Shown: positions 1-6,900 of the stretch, piece by piece
Numbering within the stretch: the stretch's first letter is position 1
Layout of the letters: every line of letters starts with the position of its first letter
Source of the DNA: Chitinophagales bacterium
GTDB taxonomy: Bacteria; Bacteroidota; Bacteroidia; Chitinophagales; UBA10324
DNA: 8,351 nt
Assembly (NCBI GenBank): GCA_013695775.1
Contig: JACCZV010000239.1
Span: forward strand, 1-8,351
Reading direction: 5' to 3'
Translations under genes and position numbers: made by a program
The notes under the pieces: model-generated
Seen by the model: only the letters and a program-made list of their open reading frames with translations
Database searches by the model: none
What the model was told of the DNA's origin: nothing

Positions 1-1
1 C

Positions 2-52
2 CATTTGGCTGTAGGGCAAGTAGACAATTGGTTATTTACTTATTTCTCCTGA
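2..52 (+). CDS. Possible C-terminal end of an upstream gene (partial)
   Basis: The second forward frame is open from the window edge to a TGA at 50-52 and reads HLAVGQVDNWLFTYFS. The mix of residues looks like an ordinary protein end, and the stop would lie 34 bases before the transporter start, a normal gap for genes read in the same direction. The first forward frame is also open, to a TGA at 88-90 that overlaps the transporter ATG as ATGA, but its residues look less natural. Sixteen codons cannot identify a family, so no function is given. Both openings could be chance. Confidence 0.25.
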   Translation, partial: HLAVGQVDNWLFTYFS

Positions 53-86
53 AATTTCCACGATATTGCCATGACATCATATATAA

Positions 87-1418
87 ATGAAAGCCACCTA
101 TCTACGCAATGATAAAAAACTCATCAACAGGTGGGCTATGTACGACTGGGCCAATTCAGTGTATTCACTGAGCATCACCACTGCAATTTTTCCGATCTAT
201 TATTCATCCGCAACCAGGTCAATTAACAACGGCACTGTTCATTTCCTCGGCAGAGAATATAACAACAATGCATTGTACTCTTATGCCCTTTCATTCTCAT
301 TTCTTATAGTTGCATTGATTTCTCCCATGCTTTCCTCTATTGCCGATTACAAAGGAAATAAGCTCTCCTTTATGAAATTTTTCTGCTACCTCGGCGCCTT
401 AAGCTGTGCTGCGCTTTACTGGTTTACAGGGGCCAACATTACTTTTGGAATAATAACTTTTGTGCTTGCAAGCATTGGTTTTGCAGGCAGCATTGTCTAC
501 TACAATGCATATCTGAAAGAGATTGTTGATGAAAAGGACCAGGATCGCGTTAGTGCAAAAGGTTTTTCCATGGGGTATATCGGCAGCGTAATCTTACTCA
601 TTCTGAATCTCGCAATGATCATTTTTTATGTGCCCTTTGGTTTCAGCGATGAGTCAATGCCCACACGCATTTCTTTTCTAATGGTCGGAGTGTGGTGGGC
701 AGGCTTTGCCCAAATTCCTTTTTATGCGTTAAAAAGGTTTCGATATATTCCTCCAGTGAATGATGTGATTCATTCACCCAGAAGTGTGACAAGCAGTTCT
801 TTTTTAGGCGGATATTCTGAATTACGAAAGGTCTGGTTCCAGCTAAAACATTATAGATCGCTAAAAAATTTTCTGATTGCATTCTTTTTTTACAACAGTG
901 CCGTACAAACAGTGATGTATCTGGCAACAATCTTCGGCACAGACGAGCTGAAGCTCGATCAGACGAGACTTATTATAACAGTGCTAATCATTCAGTTGGT
1001 AGCAATAATAGGTGCAACACTTTTTTCCCGAATCTCAAAACGCTTCGGCAACATTTTCAGCATCACCGTTGCAATATTTATCTGGATTGGAATATGTATA
1101 GCCGCGTATTTCGTATCAACAGAATATCAGTTTTATGGAATTGCCTTCGCAGTAGGGATGGTTATGGGTGGTATCCAATCCATGTCACGCTCTACCTATG
1201 CCAAGCTTGTGCCACCAACAAAAGATACTGCCTCATTTTTCAGCTTTTATGATGTAACAGAAAAGCTTGCCACCGTTTTTGGAACGGCCGTTTATGGGAT
1301 CATTCTTGAACTTACAGGAACCATGCGCAATTCAGTATTGGCACTGATTCTATTTTTTATTGTTGGTCTGCTATTGATTTCCACCATAAAAAAAGAGAAA
1401 GTACTTGCCCCAGAATAA
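87..1418 (+). CDS. MFS transporter, UMF1 / Atg22-like family
   Basis: This is a 443-residue inner-membrane protein of the major facilitator superfamily. Family hallmarks are visible: WAMYDWANSVYS at residues 16-27 entering helix 1, a segment around 153-167 (DRVSAKGFSMGYIGS), and GGIQSMSRSTYAKLVP at 361-376. By eye there are about twelve hydrophobic helices, near 22-40, 64-84, 98-114, 118-140, 164-183, 196-214, 262-283, 294-314, 322-342, 349-366, 392-410 and 414-433, with a long polar loop at 215-260 between the two halves. Length is normal for bacterial members. The family is named after the yeast vacuolar amino-acid exporter Atg22, but bacterial substrates are mostly unknown, so none is assigned. 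The ATG at 87 places the helix 1 motif where expected; no Shine-Dalgarno sequence precedes it. The next gene begins 88 bases downstream on the same strand. Confidence 0.9.
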   Translation: MKATYLRNDKKLINRWAMYDWANSVYSLSITTAIFPIYYSSATRSINNGTVHFLGREYNNNALYSYALSFSFLIVALISPMLSSIADYKGNKLSFMKFFCYLGALSCAALYWFTGANITFGIITFVLASIGFAGSIVYYNAYLKEIVDEKDQDRVSAKGFSMGYIGSVILLILNLAMIIFYVPFGFSDESMPTRISFLMVGVWWAGFAQIPFYALKRFRYIPPVNDVIHSPRSVTSSSFLGGYSELRKVWFQLKHYRSLKNFLIAFFFYNSAVQTVMYLATIFGTDELKLDQTRLIITVLIIQLVAIIGATLFSRISKRFGNIFSITVAIFIWIGICIAAYFVSTEYQFYGIAFAVGMVMGGIQSMSRSTYAKLVPPTKDTASFFSFYDVTEKLATVFGTAVYGIILELTGTMRNSVLALILFFIVGLLLISTIKKEKVLAPE

Positions 1419-1474
1419 TAGCCGTGATAATTTATTTCCTTAGTCTGTGTAAAAATGCCAATTCGATTTTCAGG

Positions 1475-1489
1475 AAGAACTCCGTTCTT
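1475..1489. repeat. Small inverted repeat between the transporter and LutA-like genes
   Basis: AAGAAC at 1475-1480 and GTTCTT at 1484-1489 form a six-pair stem with a TCC loop. The stem is weak, and the TTT that follows is too short for a convincing intrinsic terminator. It could be a weak terminator, an operator or chance. Confidence 0.25.
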
Positions 1490-1506
1490 TATAACTTAGC
1501 GCGCAA

Positions 1507-2238
1507 ATGGAGGAACGCGTGAAAGTAAGTTTGTTCATACCTTGTTTTGTTGACCAGGTTTATCCTGAAACAGGTTTCAATATGGTGAAAATACTGGAGA
1601 GGGTCGGATGTGAGGTACATTATAATCCTTCACAAACATGCTGTGGACAGCCAGCCTTCAACGCAGGATTCTGGAATGAGTCAAGAACGGTGTGTGAGAA
1701 ATTTATACGCGATTTCTCAGACTACAATTATGTGGTAGCGCCGAGCGGAAGCTGCGTCGGTTTCGTTCGCAACTTTTATTCTGATCTCTTTGATAACTCA
1801 GCGCTTCACAATGAATGCCGCCAACTGCAAAAAAACACATACGAGCTTACAGAATTTTTAGTGAACGTGATGAAGGTAACAGATCTGGGCGCGACATTTA
1901 ACGGTGTTGCAACCTATCACGATGCATGCGGTGCGCTGCGAGAATGCAATATTAAAACACCACCGCGCACACTTCTATCTAATGTAAAGGGTCTGGAGCT
2001 AAGAGAGATGAATGACTGTGAAACCTGTTGTGGCTTCGGAGGCACGTTTGCAGTTAAGTTCGAGGATATTTCCGCCGCCATGGCAGATCAGAAAATGGAC
2101 AATGCCGTTGCAACAGGCGCTGAATACATCATCTCCACTGATCTCTCGTGCCTGATGCATGTGGATGGATATATGAAGAAGCGAAATGTATCAATGCAGG
2201 TTCGGCATATTGCCGATATTCTTGCTTCCGGCTGGTAA
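1507..2238 (+). CDS. LutA/YkgE-like (Fe-S) oxidoreductase subunit, two CCG domains
   Basis: This 243-residue cytoplasmic protein has two cysteine-rich CCG domains (DUF224/PF02754 type). Domain 1 has C13, CCG at 45-47 and C83 in a GSC context. Domain 2 has H138, C141, CCG followed by FGGTF at 174-181, and C215 in the DLSCLMH context. These cysteines are the expected iron-sulfur or heterodisulfide-reductase-type cluster ligands. In Bacillus subtilis, LutA works with LutB and LutC to oxidise L-lactate to pyruvate; related subunits serve glycolate oxidase and heterodisulfide reductase. Length and full-length motif order match LutA, but no LutB or LutC gene is adjacent, so lactate oxidation is inferred only from the family. 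Family members usually begin near MKVSLF, which matches the GTG at 1519 rather than the ATG at 1507; the true protein may be four residues shorter. Confidence 0.87.
   Translation: MEERVKVSLFIPCFVDQVYPETGFNMVKILERVGCEVHYNPSQTCCGQPAFNAGFWNESRTVCEKFIRDFSDYNYVVAPSGSCVGFVRNFYSDLFDNSALHNECRQLQKNTYELTEFLVNVMKVTDLGATFNGVATYHDACGALRECNIKTPPRTLLSNVKGLELREMNDCETCCGFGGTFAVKFEDISAAMADQKMDNAVATGAEYIISTDLSCLMHVDGYMKKRNVSMQVRHIADILASGW
1509..1513 (+). promoter_or_regulatory. Shine-Dalgarno-like GGAGG favouring a GTG start at 1519
   Basis: GGAGG lies five bases before an in-frame GTG (1519-1521) whose product would begin at the VKVSLF segment, as LutA relatives usually do. The ATG at 1507 would put this purine-rich stretch inside the coding region. 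Bacteroidota often initiate without a Shine-Dalgarno sequence, so this supports the later start but does not prove it. Confidence 0.4.
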
Positions 2239-2328
2239 TTTTAAAATTGTTAAAAGGAATTGTTTAGGACAGATTGATATTTTTTATTTATACAGCAAAG
2301 TGTGAGCTGGGGTGCATCTTAAATATTT

Positions 2329-2341
2329 GTAGCATGGCTAC
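2329..2341. repeat. Hairpin upstream of the HU-CCDC81 gene
   Basis: GTAGC at 2329-2333 and GCTAC at 2337-2341 form a perfect five-pair stem with an ATG loop, 24 bases before the HU-CCDC81 start. The surrounding gap (2239-2365) is AT-rich. It also holds the palindrome AATTTTAAAATT at 2237-2248, touching the preceding stop, and ATTGTT repeated at 2246 and 2259. No T-run follows the hairpin, so it is not an evident terminator. It may be a regulatory site in the leader or chance. Confidence 0.25.
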
Positions 2342-2365
2342 TGATCAAACAGCTAAATTTTTGAC

Positions 2366-2884
2366 ATGGACACAGAGTCGGTTATGATGGTAGAAAAACA
2401 CATCTGTAAAATATTAAGATATGGCAATGATGTAGTGATTCCGTCCTTTGGTATTCTGAAAGCCACGTATGCTCCGGCAAGCATCCATCTAACACAGCAT
2501 TTATTTAGTCCGCCTTACAAATCTCTTTCCTTTCATAAAGATTCAAAGATCAATGATACGAAGTTGATTTTATCCATTGTCTCCGAAGAGCATATATCGG
2601 AGGACACAGCGAGAAAAATGATTGAGAATTTAGTGAAGGACATTCACGAATCTTTAATAAATAAGGGAAATTATTTGATGGAGGAAATCGGTAAGTTTTA
2701 CCTTGATGTAGAGAAGCAGTTAAGATTTACAGCAGGCCAGAAAGAAAATTTCCTGTTAAGTTCTTATGGCTTGAATGACTTTGTTTCCCCGCCCATTCTT
2801 CGCCCAAAAAATATTCCTACAAATTCTCCCACGACATCTCTTAAAGAGAAGAAAAAGCGAAGGTTCATCTGGTTTCGTTTTTAA
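2366..2884 (+). CDS. HU-CCDC81 domain protein without transmembrane or SPOR region
   Basis: The 172-residue product matches the N-terminal half of Bacteroidota 'HU-CCDC81 and SPOR domain' proteins. The first HU-like domain is at about 8-60, with VVIPSFGILKATYAPASIH and the following HLFSPPYKSLSFHKD. The second is at about 62-140, with EEIGKFYLD and the closing NFLLSSYGL. Full-length relatives continue with a basic stretch, one membrane helix and a C-terminal peptidoglycan-binding SPOR domain. Here the protein stops at KEKKKRRFIWFRF, just where the helix should start, and 41 bases later lies the convergent PorP/SprF gene. No continuation is visible in another frame. It is either a naturally short cytoplasmic form or a 3'-truncated gene. 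TAA at 2354-2356 blocks any in-frame start before the ATG at 2366; Met7 or Met8 remain possible. HU-like folds often bind DNA, but function in this family is not settled. Confidence 0.8.
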   Translation: MDTESVMMVEKHICKILRYGNDVVIPSFGILKATYAPASIHLTQHLFSPPYKSLSFHKDSKINDTKLILSIVSEEHISEDTARKMIENLVKDIHESLINKGNYLMEEIGKFYLDVEKQLRFTAGQKENFLLSSYGLNDFVSPPILRPKNIPTNSPTTSLKEKKKRRFIWFRF

Positions 2885-2902
2885 TGGAACAGACTCTAAG
2901 CA

Positions 2903-2929
2903 TTAAGTTCAAGATCTATTTCAACTTAA
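2903..2929. terminator. Imperfect palindrome between convergent genes, possible bidirectional terminator
   Basis: TTAAGTT at 2903-2909 pairs with AACTTAA at 2923-2929. After a C-C mismatch, AA at 2911-2912 pairs with TT at 2920-2921. The palindrome overlaps the PorP/SprF stop codon and is the only dyad in the 41-base gap between two converging genes. It is AT-rich, and neither strand has a clear T-run after it, so termination is a positional guess. Confidence 0.3.
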
Positions 2930-3942
2930 AATCTGGGATTGTAAACACGACCTGCAGAGATACCCTTTACAGTGCCCAGGAATGCAATGCTTAACTCAGG
3001 CCCTCCTGCAAGCCTGCTTATCTCAGATAGGCCAGAAACCGGAATGTCATAGCTAAGCCCGAATGACAAGTCCCCCATATCTATTTTGAATTTAGGTATA
3101 AATGCATCACCGAGCCTCAGATAGGCACCTAAAAAAATCGCGTAGTTGGTGTTGCTATTTTTGCTAAGAACAATCTTTACATCAGTCCCAAACTCGAACT
3201 CACTTGAAGGTCCCTGGATGAAGAAAGCCGCACGTGGCAGTAACTCTGCCATTGGTGAAATGCTCTTAGCCAAACCTGTGCTTATAACCCATTTCCGGTT
3301 GATCCTCGATGCATCATTTCCGAAATAGCTTATGCCTGGCTCATTTAGGTGAAAGACTGAGAAACCGGCATTAAAATGCATTTTCTCGTTCAAAAAATTA
3401 TATTCAATTCCTGCCGACATATCGAAAAAGTTAGTGCTTGTGATGTCGGGAATATCGGAATTAATGCCCGTACCAAAATCTTCATCGAAGGTCAACTTGG
3501 TGATATCGAATGAGGTGGTTGCGAAACCTGTCATCATTCCCATTCCCAAATAATGTGAGAAATTATCACCGAAATTTTTGTGAAAGGAAAATGCTGCTTC
3601 AAGATAGTTGGAAGTATAGTCGGCGTCTCCGGCTTTGTCGGCAAAATTCATCAGGCCAATTCCCACAAGATTCGTCCTGTTTTTCCCTGCAGGAATGTTT
3701 AAATCTATGGTCCCTGATATTGTCTTGAATGGTTGAGTAATCTCTTTCCACTGGCTACGATAGATTCCTGCAAGACGATAATTATCCTTAAAAAATCCTG
3801 TCCGAGCCGGATTTAGTAATATTGGAATTTCATAGATCTGAGAAAAATGGCTGTCCTGGCTATACCCTTTCAATGGCAAACTCATTATGCCGGTAAGACA
3901 GACAAATTTCAATGCTATAATATATGTTTTCATCTCCTTCAT
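2926..3942 (-). CDS. T9SS membrane protein, PorP/SprF family
   Basis: This 338-residue protein has a signal peptide (about 1-28, hydrophobic to GYS, mature start at Q29) and the family N-terminus: QDSHFSQIYEIP, then LLNPARTGFF at 42-51, then YRSQW at 61-65. The rest alternates aromatic and polar residues in amphipathic strands with the GGPELS segment near 313-318, as expected of an outer-membrane beta-barrel. Length is typical. PorP of Porphyromonas gingivalis and SprF of Flavobacterium johnsoniae belong here; SprF is encoded just after sprB and is needed to deliver SprB to the surface. The start is 20 bases after the stop of the giant type B sorting-domain gene, so both are probably co-transcribed and this is probably that cargo's dedicated partner. 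Many paralogues exist per genome, so no gene symbol is assigned. A second Met at residue 4, preceded by AAGGAG, is an alternative start. Confidence 0.92.
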   Translation of the reverse strand: MKEMKTYIIALKFVCLTGIMSLPLKGYSQDSHFSQIYEIPILLNPARTGFFKDNYRLAGIYRSQWKEITQPFKTISGTIDLNIPAGKNRTNLVGIGLMNFADKAGDADYTSNYLEAAFSFHKNFGDNFSHYLGMGMMTGFATTSFDITKLTFDEDFGTGINSDIPDITSTNFFDMSAGIEYNFLNEKMHFNAGFSVFHLNEPGISYFGNDASRINRKWVISTGLAKSISPMAELLPRAAFFIQGPSSEFEFGTDVKIVLSKNSNTNYAIFLGAYLRLGDAFIPKFKIDMGDLSFGLSYDIPVSGLSEISRLAGGPELSIAFLGTVKGISAGRVYNPRF

Positions 3943-3962
3943 AGGATCAATAATCTATTCTG

Positions 3963-6900
3963 CTATCTCAGCAGTGTAATATTTCCTTCTTTACGTACTA
4001 AAATACCACCTGCACATTCCGCTTCAAGAAGATACAAGAACACTCCGGGAGACAATGGTTTATTTTTATAACTACCATCCCATCCAGTACCTATGTCGTT
4101 GGTTTCAAAAATGATTTTACCCCAGCGGTCAAATATTCTAAAATAATTGAGATGGAAGGTGCCACTGCTTCTCACAAGCAGCAAATCATTGTGTCCGTTA
4201 TTATCAGGAGTAAATGCGTTAGGAATAAATAGATCTTCTTCAGAACAACCAACAGAAATGATTACCTCATCAATTGCAATGCAGCCAATAGAATCTGTCA
4301 CCGTAATAGTATAAGTAGTGGTTTCAACTGGTGTAGCTATCGGATTAAGACATTCTATGCAGCTTAAGCTTGTTGCGGGAAACCATTCATATGTTCCCAT
4401 TGAAGCGGTTGCCAGCAACTGATAAGATTCTCCATCGGATAACACTGCATCACCGCCAGCATTTACCGTTGGTTTCGAAACAAAAACTGTTACCACAAGC
4501 GTATCAGCATAACAGACGCTATCGGATACAATAAGGGAGAAAGTTGTTGTGCTATCTGGTGATGCATCTGGCTCCCCGATTGCAGCATCATTAAGAAATT
4601 CCGCAGGGCTCCACGAATATGTTATGCCTCCGTTTCCACTTAATTGAGCAGTGGTTCCATAGCAAATGGTCGTGTCACCGTTTATAGATGCTAACAGTGG
4701 GGGAGCTATTGCAAGATGAACGGAATCTGAGGCGGAGCAAAAATTCTGATCTGTAACTAAAACCACATAAGTAATTGCTGAATCTATAGTTACTGTTGGG
4801 TTACTTATGCTGGCACTCGATAATCCTTCAATAGGGCTCCAGAGGTATTGAATTCCACCTGATGAATTTAACTGTACGGTGCTGCCTCCGCAAACCAACT
4901 GATCGTTGCCAGCATCAGCAGAAGGAAGCGCGTTTACAATAACTTTTAATGTATCAAATGCGGCACAAGTACCACCATCGGTAACCATAACTACATATTC
5001 GGTGGTAGATAAGGGAAATGCGATGGGATCAGGAATCAAAGGATTATCAAGTGACTCGGAAGGTGTCCACATAAAGCTGTTTCCCCCTGTGGCATGCAGC
5101 ACGAGGCTATCTCCTGCACATATTGAACTATCACTTCCCGCATTCGCGGGAGGAGCCGACAACAACGACACAGTAACCGAAGCGGTGTTTTTACATCCAT
5201 AAACATCCGTTCCGGTTACAGTATAAGTTGTGGAAGATGTAGGTATAGCTAATGGATTGGCTACCTGTGAATTATTTAAGGACACAGAGGGGTTCCATTG
5301 ATAGGTTAACGCACCTGTAGCCAACAGTTGAATGGAATCACCAGGACACACTAAAGAATCATCAGTTGCGGTTATAACTGGCAGTTCTAGAACCGTAATT
5401 TCTATCGAATCACTAAACTGGCAAGGAGAACCCACTCCTACGGTCACAGTATAAACAATTGTGTTAAGAGGAGAAGCCATTGGATTTTCTATGTCAACAT
5501 CACTCAAGCCTACTGCAGGAGACCATAAATAATTAAATCCACCTGAAGCCAGCAGCATTATGCTATCGCCCAAACATATGGAGGTGTCGTTTCCCGCATC
5601 TATTACACTTACTGATAAAACAACCAATTGTACTGAATCTGTATTGGAACATCCAAAAGCATCAGTACCTATTACCACGTAGACTGTTGAAGTATCGGGA
5701 AAGGCTACCGGATTAGGAAGAGAATTATTGCTTAAGCTGGTAGCGGGAATCCATGTATAGCTCAATCCACCAGAAGCTAAGAGCTGAAGCGAATCACCAC
5801 TGCAGATTGCAGTATCCGCATTTGCCTGAATTGTCGGGAGAGGAATGATCATTAGCATGACAGAATCAGAATTGGAGCATCCATTCATATCTGTTCCTAC
5901 AACTGTAAATATGGTAGTTACAGAAGGAAAGGCTATAGGATCCGGAATTGCATTGTTGCTCAAAAAATCGGAAGGCTCCCAGAAATATGTGGCTGCCCCA
6001 TCGGCAACCAAACCCACTGAGTCACCAAGACATAAAGTTGAATTGTTGCCAGCGCTCACAACTGGTAACGGAAGCACTGTGACCAGAACGGAATCAATGT
6101 CAGCGCATTCACTGCCGCTGTTCACGGTTAAGGTATACATTGTGGTTTGCAGTGGAAAGGCCTTGGGATTTTCTATTGTGGGATCACTCAATCCTGCAGA
6201 GGGCGACCAAACATAATTCGACCCGCCTGTAGCTTGCAATAGTGCCGTATCCCCGGAACATATTGTAACATCGGTTCCTGCATCAAGATTTACAGATAAT
6301 AAAACCGTTATAAAAACAGAATCAGAATTGCTGCACCCGTTTGCATCTATTGCAGTAACTGTATATTCAAGAGATGAAGAAGGGAAGGCAATAGGATCGG
6401 CAACCTGTATGTTGCTTAGGAAAGAATCAGGTTGCCAGAGATAATCAATTCCTCCTTCACCATTCAGTTGAAGTGAATCTCCGCTACATATTGTAGTATC
6501 ACTGCCTGCATTAATAAATGGCAAAGGCAAGACGTTGATGGCAAGAGTGTCCGTATTGCTGCAACCCGCAGAATCAGTGATAGTGTAGAAAATATCATAG
6601 GTGCCTGCGGTTGCTACCAATGACGGGTCAAAGAAATTATTACTAATGCCGGGCCCGAATAATAAGCCATTTCCAGGGCTGAGTGTAAAGCTTATAGGAG
6701 AGGAATTCTTACAAATGGTTGAGTCAATAGTTGAAAATAAAATATCAGGTTCTGGTAAAATGATAAAATGGGAAGTGTCCACTCCAGTGCATCCTACCAA
6801 ATCGGTATATGTATATGTAATAAAATAAGAAGCTCCGGCAGTAAGCATTGAGGGATAAAAAGTGTTTCCCGACACACCATCACCGGAAAAATTTCCACCT

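Noticed and set aside
643..930. 95-codon minus-strand open frame inside the transporter gene
   Set aside because: It lies wholly within the well-supported MFS coding region, in antisense, and its product resembles no family I recognise.
87..2238. Transporter plus LutA-like gene as a dedicated lactate uptake and oxidation operon
   Set aside because: The transporter is UMF1-like rather than a lactate permease of the LctP or LldP type, the gap is 88 bases, and no LutB or LutC is present.
2334..2387. Short upstream open frame of 17 codons starting in the hairpin loop and overlapping the HU-CCDC81 start
   Set aside because: An ATG followed by a short open stretch is expected by chance. There is no ribosome-binding site or leader-peptide pattern such as repeated regulatory codons.
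3146..4071. Plus-strand open frames of 60-74 codons opposite the PorP/SprF gene and the end of the giant gene
   Set aside because: They are shadows of real minus-strand genes, with arbitrary composition and no recognisable domain.
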